A stretch of DNA of 34,417 nt from RGIG3528 sp963649295 (GTDB lineage: Bacteria; Bacillota; Clostridia; Lachnospirales; Lachnospiraceae), in assembly GCA_963649295.1 (NCBI GenBank), contig CAVJHK010000018.1, positions 1 to 34,417 of the forward strand. Reading direction: 5' to 3'. Under the pieces are notes generated by a model, which had not been told where the DNA came from, did not search any database, and saw only the letters and a program-made list of their open reading frames with translations. Positions within the stretch are counted from its first letter, which is position 1, and every line of letters begins with the position of its first letter. The translations under genes were made by a program, and so were the position numbers. Below, in pieces: positions 23,900-32,511 of the stretch.

Positions 23900-25957
23900 G
23901 TGAAAAGTGCTAAAAGGCTTGTAAAAATACTTGGAATCGGGCTTTTGTCGATGTTTATTCTTGCCGCTTGCACATCCGGCGAGAACGAAGAGTTAAACGG
24001 CGGAAATTCATCAAATGTAGGTTTAGAAATGGGGACGGTAACAAAAGCGCCCGTTACACCGACGCTTGCCGCTCTCAATAACAATACGGAGGCATCCGAC
24101 ACCTTGTATGTTGAAAAAGTGGAAAATCTGTCCGACAGCTTTATCCTCGGAATGGATGTGTCGTCACTCATCTCTCTCGAAAACGGCGGTATAAAATATT
24201 ATGACTTTGACGGCAAAGAAAAGGATTTGATGGAAATTCTTTCAAATGCCGGCGTCAATTACATCCGTGTGAGAGTATGGAACGATCCGTATGACGAAAA
24301 CGGAAACGGCTACGGCGGCGGAAACTGTGACATCGATACCGCGGTCGAAATAGGAAAGCGTGCCACAAAGTACGGGATGAAGCTCCTTGTTGATTTCCAT
24401 TATTCGGATTTTTGGGCTGATCCGTCAAAGCAAATGGTGCCGAAGGCTTGGCAGGGCATGGACATTGATACCAAGAAGGAAGCTCTTTACGAATATACCA
24501 AGGACTGTCTTACAAAGCTTAAGGCTGCAAATGTAGACGTCGGAATGGTTCAGGTCGGAAATGAGACAACAGGCTCGATGTGCGGCGAAAAGACATGGAT
24601 GAACATCTATTATCTTATGGATGCGGGCTCAAGAGCAATCCGTGAAATTTTCCCGGAGGCACTTGTATGTGTTCATTTTACAAATCCCGAAAAAACCGGG
24701 AATTACATGACATACGCAAAGAAACTCAACTATTACAACCTTGACTATGACGTATTTGCGTCAAGCTATTATCCTTACTGGCACGGCACACTCGACAATC
24801 TTGCAAATGAGCTTTCGCAGGTTGCCGAAAAATACAACAAGATGGTAATGGTTGCAGAAACATCCTATGCATTTACGGATGTCGACTCGGACTACTTCGG
24901 AAATACGATTTCGTCCGGCAGCGGCATTACAAAGAATTATCCGTTCACGATTCAGGGACAGGCAACAAGCATCCGTGATATTGTGGACTGTGTTGCAAAC
25001 AAAACAACAAACGGCATCGGCGTTTTCTATTGGGAAGGCGCATGGATAAGCGCAGGCGGCGATTCCTACGAAGAAAATTTTGCTTTGTGGGAAAAGTATG
25101 GCTCCGGCTGGGCATCGTCTTATGCAAAGGGCTATGACCCGAACGACGCAGGCAAATATTACGGTGGTTCGTCTGTCGATAACCAGGCTTTCTTTGACGA
25201 AGAAGGCAAGGCACTTGAATCCCTAAAGGTTTGGGGCCTTATGAGAACGGGAAGCGCAGGCGTTATACAACCCGATGCCATCGAAGACACGAATTTAATC
25301 ATCGATTTAAATGCGGATATCGTGCTTCCCGATACGGTAAATGCCATTATGACAAACGGCGAAAAGAAAGCGATTGCCGTCAAGTGGCAAAATGTGGATT
25401 ATGACGCCATGCATAACGGCGGCGCCGCAAAATATGAAATAACCGGCATTGCGGACGGGCAGGAAGCAAAATGCTATGTTTCGATGGTTGAATATAATTT
25501 CCTTAACAATTACAGCTTTGAAGACGGCGAATTAGGTTGGAATGCCGTCAGCCAAAATGACATAAACGAATTGTATGTCGAAGAAAAATCGACGGACTCC
25601 CTGACGGGAACAAAGCATTATCATTTCTGGGCAGACAATACAAAGAGCGTGAATTTTGATCTTTATCAAAATGTGGAATCGCTTTCTGCCGGCACCTACA
25701 AGTTTTCGATCTCCATAATGGGCGGAGATGCGGCCGGCCCCGATGTTTACGCTTATGTGAAAATAAACGGTGAAGTTGTCACAACCGCTCCCGCCACAAT
25801 CACAAGCTACAATGAGTGGCATACGGCGGAAATTCCGAGCTTTACGGTAAACGACGGAGACTCGGTTGAAGTGGGAATCCATGTCGCGTGCGACCCTTCG
25901 GGTAACGGCGCATGGGGCAAGATCGACGACGCGCTCCTTAATTCGGTGGCGAAGTAA
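23900..25957 (+). CDS. GH53 endo-beta-1,4-galactanase, lipoprotein with C-terminal binding module
   Basis: The 685-aa protein starts at GTG 23900 behind AGGAGG. Its signal ends LAAC with Cys24 lipidated, so the enzyme is displayed on the cell surface. A Thr/Ser/Asn-rich linker leads to a GH53 domain (about residues 82-450). The acid/base is E222 in QVGNETT and the nucleophile E320 in MVAETSYAF; NYIRVRVWNDP (120-130) and FHYSDFWADP (166-175) are family landmarks. The family cuts beta-1,4-galactan, the side chain of pectin type I. Residues about 470-530 look like a bacterial Ig-like domain, and 532-682 like a CBM61 galactan-binding module. It is the first gene after a LacI-type palindrome. Confidence 0.88.
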   Translation: MKSAKRLVKILGIGLLSMFILAACTSGENEELNGGNSSNVGLEMGTVTKAPVTPTLAALNNNTEASDTLYVEKVENLSDSFILGMDVSSLISLENGGIKYYDFDGKEKDLMEILSNAGVNYIRVRVWNDPYDENGNGYGGGNCDIDTAVEIGKRATKYGMKLLVDFHYSDFWADPSKQMVPKAWQGMDIDTKKEALYEYTKDCLTKLKAANVDVGMVQVGNETTGSMCGEKTWMNIYYLMDAGSRAIREIFPEALVCVHFTNPEKTGNYMTYAKKLNYYNLDYDVFASSYYPYWHGTLDNLANELSQVAEKYNKMVMVAETSYAFTDVDSDYFGNTISSGSGITKNYPFTIQGQATSIRDIVDCVANKTTNGIGVFYWEGAWISAGGDSYEENFALWEKYGSGWASSYAKGYDPNDAGKYYGGSSVDNQAFFDEEGKALESLKVWGLMRTGSAGVIQPDAIEDTNLIIDLNADIVLPDTVNAIMTNGEKKAIAVKWQNVDYDAMHNGGAAKYEITGIADGQEAKCYVSMVEYNFLNNYSFEDGELGWNAVSQNDINELYVEEKSTDSLTGTKHYHFWADNTKSVNFDLYQNVESLSAGTYKFSISIMGGDAAGPDVYAYVKINGEVVTTAPATITSYNEWHTAEIPSFTVNDGDSVEVGIHVACDPSGNGAWGKIDDALLNSVAK

Positions 25958-26080
25958 GGTTATAGGTACGGCTGCGCGGACAATGTCATGTGGTTACAAG
26001 CCCGGGTAGGCGGATAGTGCCACAAAAATGCACTTTGGCTTGCGCCGACGTGCCGTAAACAGGATCGAAAGGACGCACAT

Positions 26081-27679
26081 ATGACAAAAAGAATTAAAAA
26101 ATATATTTCGGTTTTAATGCTTTTTGTGACGGTCCTCATGTGTTACTCCGGCTGCGGCAAGGCACAGGTTGACACAATAGACGATGACTACCGCGTTTTT
26201 TATCAGATATTTGTAGGTTCGTTTTCGGATTCCGACGGTGACGGTATCGGCGATTTAAGAGGAATCATAAACCGCATGGATTATTTGAACGACGGCGACA
26301 TGAATTCGGATGAGGACTTAGGTGTTCAGGGGATTTGGCTTTCTCCGATATTTGCTTCACCGAGCTACCACAAATATGATGTAACAAGCTATTACAGGAT
26401 TGACCCCGATTTCGGTACGGAAGAGGATTTGGCTGAGCTTATTGCTCTTTGCCACGATAGAAACGTAAAAATCATCCTTGACTTTGTTCCGAATCATACA
26501 TCCTCGTCAAATATATGGTTTCAAAGATTTAAGCTTGCCCACCAAAACGGCGATACGGATAGTGACTATTACGATTTTTATTCCTGGGCAACACTTGACA
26601 CAAGGCGCACCGGATGCTCTTATTCAAAGATTTCAGGTTCTGACGAATATTATGAATGCAACTTCAGCACCGACATGCCTGAGCTTAATTATGATAATGA
26701 GGCTGTATTTAACGAAATGGTTGACGCTGCCGAGTATTGGCTGAATCTGGGTGTTGACGGCTTCAGATTTGACGCAATAAAATATATTTATTACGGTGAT
26801 ACGGGCAAATCGGCTGATTTTTGGTATAAATATATGGAAGCGCTACGCACAATAAAGCCCGACATTTATACGGTCGGTGAGTGCTGGTCGGCGGACAGTG
26901 AGACACTGCAATATATCACAAGTCTTAACTGCTTCAATTTTCAGATGTCGCAGGCAGAAGGATATATCGCAAATGCGGCAAAGGGCGGAAATATCGCAAT
27001 ATATACAAATTATATTGAGTCTTACCAAGATAAGGTGCTTGCCGCAAACGAAAATGCCATGATTATTCCGTTTATATCGAACCACGATATGGACAGATCT
27101 GCGGGATATTTGACGCTTGCCTCAAAGCGCGGCATGATGGGAGCAAATCTTTATATACTTTGTTCGGGCTCGCCGTTTATTTATTACGGCGAAGAGATAG
27201 GACTAAAAGGCTCGCGCGGAAGCTCCAATACGGATGCGAACAGGCGTCTTGCGATGAACTGGGGAGATGAGGATACTGTTTCTGATCCCACAGGCGCTAC
27301 GTATGAAAAAAAGAAGCAGACAAACGGGACAGTCAAGGAGCAGCAGGAAAATCCCGACAGCCAGTTAAATTATTATAAGAAGCTTATCAAAATAAGAAAT
27401 AAATATCCCGAAATCGCAAGAGGCGATTATGAGTCGATAGTGACCGAAAGTACCACATTCGGCGGATTCAAGATTGCTTACGGTGATACGGTAACTTACC
27501 TTTTCCATAATACGGCGGATAACGACAAGAGCTTTGCACTTTCCGACATCGTTGGTGACGATGCGGGGAATGTGACGATAGGCTCCTATATCGGTCAGGG
27601 AGAAGCAGAAATAAAAGACGGCAGCCTTAACGTCGGACCGCTCACATCCGTAATCCTTACAACAAAGAACGGAAAGTAA
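26081..27679 (+). CDS. GH13 alpha-amylase family lipoprotein
   Basis: The 532-aa protein has a lipoprotein signal ending YSGC (Cys25; Tyr at -3 is unusual). The GH13 barrel begins at FYQIFVGSFSDSDGDGIGDL (about residues 40-59). The conserved regions are DFVPNHT (134-140), GFRFDA with nucleophile D231, VGECWS with acid/base E267, and SNHD with D336. A beta-sandwich domain closes the protein (about 440-532). It is predicted to cut alpha-1,4-glucans outside the cell. AAAGGAC precedes ATG 26081. It lies 123 nt after the galactanase gene without a clear terminator and before the sugar ABC transporter, suggesting that its products feed that importer. Confidence 0.9.
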   Translation: MTKRIKKYISVLMLFVTVLMCYSGCGKAQVDTIDDDYRVFYQIFVGSFSDSDGDGIGDLRGIINRMDYLNDGDMNSDEDLGVQGIWLSPIFASPSYHKYDVTSYYRIDPDFGTEEDLAELIALCHDRNVKIILDFVPNHTSSSNIWFQRFKLAHQNGDTDSDYYDFYSWATLDTRRTGCSYSKISGSDEYYECNFSTDMPELNYDNEAVFNEMVDAAEYWLNLGVDGFRFDAIKYIYYGDTGKSADFWYKYMEALRTIKPDIYTVGECWSADSETLQYITSLNCFNFQMSQAEGYIANAAKGGNIAIYTNYIESYQDKVLAANENAMIIPFISNHDMDRSAGYLTLASKRGMMGANLYILCSGSPFIYYGEEIGLKGSRGSSNTDANRRLAMNWGDEDTVSDPTGATYEKKKQTNGTVKEQQENPDSQLNYYKKLIKIRNKYPEIARGDYESIVTESTTFGGFKIAYGDTVTYLFHNTADNDKSFALSDIVGDDAGNVTIGSYIGQGEAEIKDGSLNVGPLTSVILTTKNGK

Positions 27680-27835
27680 TTTCGTAAAATGCGGAAAATT
27701 CGGTGCAACTAAAAATTGTATATAACGGAAAAATCGACAAAACGGTAAGTCTCGCACAAGCGGCCACACCGCACCCAAAATCACGAAATAAAGTCACATA
27801 AGTGGCTTTAAATAAATACAAGAGGAGAGAAAAAA

Positions 27836-29668
27836 ATGAAGAAAAGATTTACAACTGTTCTCGCATTTATGCTGGCTCTTTGCATGACAATCGGCCTTGC
27901 GGCATGCGGGAAAAAGGGTAACGAGAGCGAAGGCGACGGCGATTCGTCATCAGACCTTTCGGCACTTAACGGCACATACGACATCACGGTTTGGGTTTCC
28001 GAAACCGATGGCGTAACGGCACTCACAGAAAAGCAAATTGATGCATTTGAAGAGCTCCATCCCGGAATCGTTTTAAATGCAACGGTTGAAGGTGTGTCAG
28101 AAGCAGACTCCGCAACACTTATGATCACATCCGTAGAAGACGGCGCAGATATCTACTGCTTTGCACAGGATCAGCTTGCACGTCTTGTTATGGCTCAGGC
28201 TCTTACAAAGCTCGGCACACAGACAGCCGCAGACGTTACGGCTATGAACGATGCAGGTTCGGTTGCCGCAGCTTCCGTAAACGGAGATCTTTACTGCTAT
28301 CCGCTTACATCCGATAACGGCTACTATATGTATTATGACAAGTCCGTTGTCAAGGAAGAGCATCTTGATTCACTCGAAGACATCATTGCAGACTGCGAAG
28401 CAGCAGGAAGACTTTTCTCTTTCGAGCTTGAAACATCGGGCTGGTACAACGTAGCATTTCTTTTCGCTACAGGCTGCGTATCCGAATGGACAACAGACGA
28501 AAACGGCAACTTCACGGCAGTTAACGATACATTCAATTCGGATGCCGGTGTAGTCGCACTTAAGGGAATGCAGAAGCTTCTTAAGTCCAGCTGCTACAAC
28601 TCGAGCTCATCGGGAAGCGATTTCTCGGCAGCTGTTCCTTCGGCAGTTCTTATTTCCGGTACATGGTCACTTGCAGAGGTTAAGGCAGCACTCGGAGACA
28701 ACTTCGGTGCAACCGATCTTCCTTCCTTCACTGTTGACGGCAAGAGCTATCACCTTGCATCTTTCTGCGGCAACAAGCTTCTTGGTGTAAAGCCTCAGAC
28801 AGATTCAAAGCGTGCAGCGGTTCTTCAGCAGCTTGCTCTTTACCTCACAGGTAAGGATTGCCAGATCCAGAGATTCGAAGAAAAGGGTTGGGGTCCTTCA
28901 AACAAGGAGGCTCAGGCTTCTGATGCAGTTCAGAGCGACGTAGCACTTTCGGCACTTGCGGCTCAGAACCAGTATGCAACACCTCAGGGACAGATTCACG
29001 GTTCTTGGTGGGATATTTCCAAGGTTTATGCAGTAACCGCAAAGACAGCAACAACAGATGCAGAGCTTAAGCAGGCTCTTCAGGATTATGATGATTCCAT
29101 CCACTCGCTCCTTACAATGAGCGTTGATGAAAAGGAAGCTTGGTCACTTATTGGTTCTATGAACGGTGACGGCTGGGCAACAGATATCGCAATGACATGC
29201 GACTCCAAGGGTGTATGGCATTCAGACGCAATCAAGTTCGCCGCAGGCGACGAATTCAAGGCACGTCAGGGCAAGAGCTGGGATGTTAATATCGGCGGCG
29301 ACGGCACGGTAGGCGGACCTAACATGGTTGTTTCGGAAGCAGGCTATTATTTTGTAACCGTTACATTTGACAAGGATGCTCAGACAGGTACAATCACACT
29401 CAACAAGTCCGATGATATCTATGGATTTACCGTAATCGGCTCCATCAACGGTGACGGCTGGACAGTAGACCTTCCTATGGAAATTCAGGCTGACGGAAGC
29501 TATATCACAACAGAAGCTTATACAATGACCGCAGGCGTTGAGTTCAAGGTTCGTCAGGGCAAGAACTGGGATGTTGCTTATCCTGCAGAAAACTTCAAGG
29601 TTGAAGCAGACGGCACATACTTCATCAAGATGAATGCCGACACAACGGTTGAACTTATTGCAAAATAA
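27836..29668 (+). CDS. malE: sugar ABC transporter substrate-binding lipoprotein with two C-terminal SusE/F-like modules
   Basis: The 610-aa protein has a lipoprotein signal ending LAAC (Cys24). Residues about 45-430 are a family 1 extracellular solute-binding domain, with the N-lobe ITVWVSETDGVTALTEKQID typical of maltodextrin-type proteins. Two tandem modules follow, about 434-525 and 526-610. They share IGSxNGDGW, FKxRQGKxWDV and YxFxxxx beta-strand patterns reminiscent of starch-binding domains of SusE/SusF or X25 type. Ordinary MalE proteins are about 400 aa, so the fusion is notable. Codon choice is strongly biased (mostly AAG for Lys, many GCA, ACA, CTT), as in highly expressed genes. 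AAGAGGAGAG precedes the ATG. The malF and malG genes follow. Confidence 0.8.
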   Translation: MKKRFTTVLAFMLALCMTIGLAACGKKGNESEGDGDSSSDLSALNGTYDITVWVSETDGVTALTEKQIDAFEELHPGIVLNATVEGVSEADSATLMITSVEDGADIYCFAQDQLARLVMAQALTKLGTQTAADVTAMNDAGSVAAASVNGDLYCYPLTSDNGYYMYYDKSVVKEEHLDSLEDIIADCEAAGRLFSFELETSGWYNVAFLFATGCVSEWTTDENGNFTAVNDTFNSDAGVVALKGMQKLLKSSCYNSSSSGSDFSAAVPSAVLISGTWSLAEVKAALGDNFGATDLPSFTVDGKSYHLASFCGNKLLGVKPQTDSKRAAVLQQLALYLTGKDCQIQRFEEKGWGPSNKEAQASDAVQSDVALSALAAQNQYATPQGQIHGSWWDISKVYAVTAKTATTDAELKQALQDYDDSIHSLLTMSVDEKEAWSLIGSMNGDGWATDIAMTCDSKGVWHSDAIKFAAGDEFKARQGKSWDVNIGGDGTVGGPNMVVSEAGYYFVTVTFDKDAQTGTITLNKSDDIYGFTVIGSINGDGWTVDLPMEIQADGSYITTEAYTMTAGVEFKVRQGKNWDVAYPAENFKVEADGTYFIKMNADTTVELIAK

Positions 29669-29679
29669 GAAATATCTGC

Positions 29680-29739
29680 TCATTAAAGATTTTGCGATGC
29701 AAATGAATGTTCATTAAAGATTTTGCGATGCAAATGAAT
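29680..29739 (+). repeat. 29-bp perfect direct repeat after malE
   Basis: Copies at 29680-29708 and 29711-29739 are identical, with a 31-bp period. They lie between the malE stop codon and the intercistronic hairpin. Each contains CATT and AATG ends that could pair. Confidence 0.92.
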
Positions 29740-29766
29740 TGATGACAAATAAACTTTAATCACCCG

Positions 29767-29798
29767 GACCATCCCGGATTTTCCGGGGTGGTCTGTTT
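29767..29798 (+). terminator. intercistronic hairpin between malE and malF
   Basis: GACCATCCCGGA (29767-29778) pairs with TCCGGGGTGGTC (29782-29793) through 12 bp with one G-T pair and a 3-nt loop. Only TGTTT follows. It is probably a partial terminator or an mRNA 3' stabiliser that raises the level of the binding protein over the permeases. Confidence 0.75.
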
Positions 29799-29845
29799 AA
29801 AAAGAAAAGGAAAACCTGAATCTTTGCATGGAGAGGGGCGTTTAA

Positions 29846-31372
29846 ATGCAGCGGCTAACCACATCAGAATATATAAAATTACCGTTAATCCAAAAAATCG
29901 GTTACAAAATCCTTTGCTTTTTTGCGGCACTCGGATCTTATTTTGCAAGATTCGGAAGTGTTATAGGAAACGGTATAGGGAGCTTTTTTAAGGCACTCGG
30001 AAAAGACATTGCCGAAATATTTACAACATTTAAAAACGGAAACTGGATAACAAGAGTTTCTTATATTATCATGGGATTCGGAAATATCGTTCGCGGTCAA
30101 ATTCTTCGCGGCATCGGATTCCTTTTGTTTGAAGCCGTATTTATTGCATATATGGTAACAATGGGTGTCGGCTTTCTTGACAAATTCAAAACACTCGGTA
30201 CCGAAGCGGTACGAAAGGTATATGATCCCGTATTTGACGTATACGTAAGCGAACCCGGCGACAATTCGCTCTTTATCATGCTTTACGGTATACTCACGAT
30301 TTTCTTCTGTATTGCTTTTGTCTGGTGCTGGAGAACAAACATCCGTCAAAACAAAATTGCGGAAGAGCTTATAGCAAACGGCAAGCGTCTTCCTTCGGCA
30401 CGTCAGGATTTGAGATCCCTTGTTGACGAAAAATTTTACAAGACATTGCTTGCAATACCTATGCTTGGTATATTGATTTTCATGGTGCTTCCGATTGTTG
30501 CCATGATTCTCATCGCATTTACCAACTATGACGGCGAACACAACGGTTACAGCAACCTCTTCACTTGGGTGGGGCTTCAAAACTTCAGGGCGCTCTTCTC
30601 AAATGCTGCGGGTTCAAACCTTGGCTATACATTCATGCATATCCTCGGATGGACGCTTGTGTGGGCATTTTTTGCAACGTTCACCAACTACATCCTCGGA
30701 ATTGTCGTTGCCCTTATGATCAACAAAAAGGGTATTAAATTCAAAAAAATGTGGAGAGGCATTCTGGTACTTACAATCGCCATTCCGCAATTTGTATCAC
30801 TTATGTACGTTTCAAAGCTTTTTGCAAAGAACGGACTCGTAAACGGATATCTTATCAAGTGGGGCATTATCGATTGGCCGATTGAATTTTGGCAAAATGC
30901 AACCTATGCGAGAATACTTGTTATCCTTATCAATATCTGGATCGGTATTCCTTATCTTATGCTTATCGCAACGGGAATACTCATGAATATCCCGTCAGAC
31001 CTTTATGAATCAGCGCGTATTGACGGAGCAACACCGTTCCAGCAGTTCAGAAAGATAACGATGCCCTATATGCTTTTTGTAACGGGTCCTTATCTTCTCA
31101 CAAGCTTTATCGGAAACATCAACAACTTTAACGTTATTTACCTTCTCACAAACGGAAATACCGTTGCAAATCCTGCATATACGGTTGACGGCACATCGGC
31201 TTCCGATGTTGATTTGCTTGTAACGTGGCTCTATAACATTTCGATGGGAGCATCAGTCAACTACAAGCTTGCGGCGGTAATCGCAATCCTTATATTCGTT
31301 GTGGTTGCAACCATTTCGGTAATTGCATACAATGCAATGCCTTCCAACAAGAATGAGGAGGATTTCCAATGA
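29846..31372 (+). CDS. malF: sugar ABC transporter permease, MalF type
   Basis: The 508-aa membrane protein is of the MalF family. It has an N-terminal amphipathic region and extra membrane segments (about residues 70-165) before the six-helix core that starts near residue 200. The EAA loop that contacts the ATPase is YESARIDGATPFQQFRKI (about residues 387-404), with the conserved G. GGAGAGGGG precedes ATG 29846. The gene overlaps malG by 4 nt. No ATPase gene is in the cluster. The substrate is inferred as maltodextrin or another oligosaccharide released by the upstream lipoprotein hydrolases. Confidence 0.88.
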   Translation: MQRLTTSEYIKLPLIQKIGYKILCFFAALGSYFARFGSVIGNGIGSFFKALGKDIAEIFTTFKNGNWITRVSYIIMGFGNIVRGQILRGIGFLLFEAVFIAYMVTMGVGFLDKFKTLGTEAVRKVYDPVFDVYVSEPGDNSLFIMLYGILTIFFCIAFVWCWRTNIRQNKIAEELIANGKRLPSARQDLRSLVDEKFYKTLLAIPMLGILIFMVLPIVAMILIAFTNYDGEHNGYSNLFTWVGLQNFRALFSNAAGSNLGYTFMHILGWTLVWAFFATFTNYILGIVVALMINKKGIKFKKMWRGILVLTIAIPQFVSLMYVSKLFAKNGLVNGYLIKWGIIDWPIEFWQNATYARILVILINIWIGIPYLMLIATGILMNIPSDLYESARIDGATPFQQFRKITMPYMLFVTGPYLLTSFIGNINNFNVIYLLTNGNTVANPAYTVDGTSASDVDLLVTWLYNISMGASVNYKLAAVIAILIFVVVATISVIAYNAMPSNKNEEDFQ

Positions 31373-32244
31373 GTAAGAGCAAAATGGGTCTTAAGGCCAA
31401 GACCAGAATTTCAAACGGAATAATATATGTAATCCTCACGCTTATGTCGATAATCTGGCTGATTCCTTTCTTTTGCATACTTTGTGAATCGTTCAGATGC
31501 GAAACAACAAGCCAGGTGGGATACGTAATCCCAAAGCAATGGGGATGGGACAACTACAAGGCCCTTTTCAATACCGAAAAAAACGACGTTGTCCAGTTTG
31601 TGACATGGTTTAAGAATACGTTTATCATCGCACTTTTTTCATCGATTATTCATACGTTTATCGTGCTTTGCACAAGCTATACGTTGTCCAGAATGCGTTT
31701 TAAGATGAGAAAGCCGCTCATGAACATCATGCTTGTCCTCGGCATGTTCCCGGGATTCATCACGATGATCGTTTTGTACAGCGTGCTTTCTAAACTCGGA
31801 ATGGTCGGCGTAAATTCCGTTCCCGGACTTATCATTGTATATACGGCAAGTGCCGCAATGGGATATTATGTATCAAAGGGATTTTTTGATACGGTGCCGA
31901 AGTCACTTGATGAAGCGGCACGGGTAGACGGCGCAACAAGAGCGCAGGTGCTTCTTCACATCACGCTTCCCATGGCAAAGCCGATTGTCATTTATCAGAT
32001 TCTTACATCGTTTATGTCCCCTTGGGGCGACTTCATGTTTGCGAAGTACATTGTAAGAAGCAGCACCGCCGGCATGACCGTTGCCGTAGGTATGCAAAAC
32101 CTTATAACAAAGACAAACAATGCCGCTCACTATACGCATTTCTGCGCAGCGGGCGTATGTGTTGCGATTCCGATTACGATACTATTTATGTTCCTTCAGA
32201 AATATTATGTGGAAGGCGTAACGGGCGGAGCCGTAAAGGGATGA
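31369..32244 (+). CDS. malG: sugar ABC transporter permease, MalG type
   Basis: The 291-aa protein has six membrane segments and the EAA loop LDEAARVDGATRAQVLLHI (about residues 180-198). Its ATG overlaps the malF stop (ATGA), so translation is coupled. The C-terminus KYYVEGVTGGAVKG is the usual MalG ending. It pairs with MalF to form the channel; a strong terminator follows. Confidence 0.9.
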   Translation: MSKSKMGLKAKTRISNGIIYVILTLMSIIWLIPFFCILCESFRCETTSQVGYVIPKQWGWDNYKALFNTEKNDVVQFVTWFKNTFIIALFSSIIHTFIVLCTSYTLSRMRFKMRKPLMNIMLVLGMFPGFITMIVLYSVLSKLGMVGVNSVPGLIIVYTASAAMGYYVSKGFFDTVPKSLDEAARVDGATRAQVLLHITLPMAKPIVIYQILTSFMSPWGDFMFAKYIVRSSTAGMTVAVGMQNLITKTNNAAHYTHFCAAGVCVAIPITILFMFLQKYYVEGVTGGAVKG

Positions 32245-32260
32245 TATAAAATTCACAAAT

Positions 32261-32308
32261 AAACAGCTCGGAAGAGGCTTAAACCCCATTTCCGAGCTGT
32301 TTTATTTT
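32261..32308 (+). terminator. terminator of the malEFG operon
   Basis: AAACAGCTCGGAA (32261-32273) pairs with TTCCGAGCTGTTT (32290-32302), a 13-bp stem with a 16-nt loop, followed by TATTTT. It lies 16 nt after the malG stop codon. Confidence 0.92.
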
Positions 32309-32365
32309 CTGAAAGCCGTTAAAGATAGGGGTTATACCATAAATTTTTAGGAAAATCAATGTATA

Positions 32366-32501
32366 TTGCAAGTGAAAAGATCTTACGGAAAAATTTTTGC
32401 AAATTGTTGCAAATTTTCGTAATACTCTATTGGCATTTGCAGTTATAACGGCTATAATGGATATCGGAAATAAAACTGCAAATTGTTGCAATTTTTCGTA
32501 A
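32366..32501 (+). promoter_or_regulatory. promoter of the second AAA/DUF4143 gene, bracketed by duplicated TTGCAA motifs
   Basis: -35 TTGGCA (32430-32435), 17 nt, -10 TATAAT (32453-32458). A 25-bp element occurs at 32398-32422 and 32477-32501 with one mismatch, 79 bp apart, on either side of the promoter. Each holds TTGCAA-type half palindromes 10 bp apart; another TTGCAA is at 32366-32371. The second copy ends at the ribosome binding site. The layout suits repression, perhaps by looping. Confidence 0.65.
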
Positions 32502-32511
32502 AGGAGGCAAT

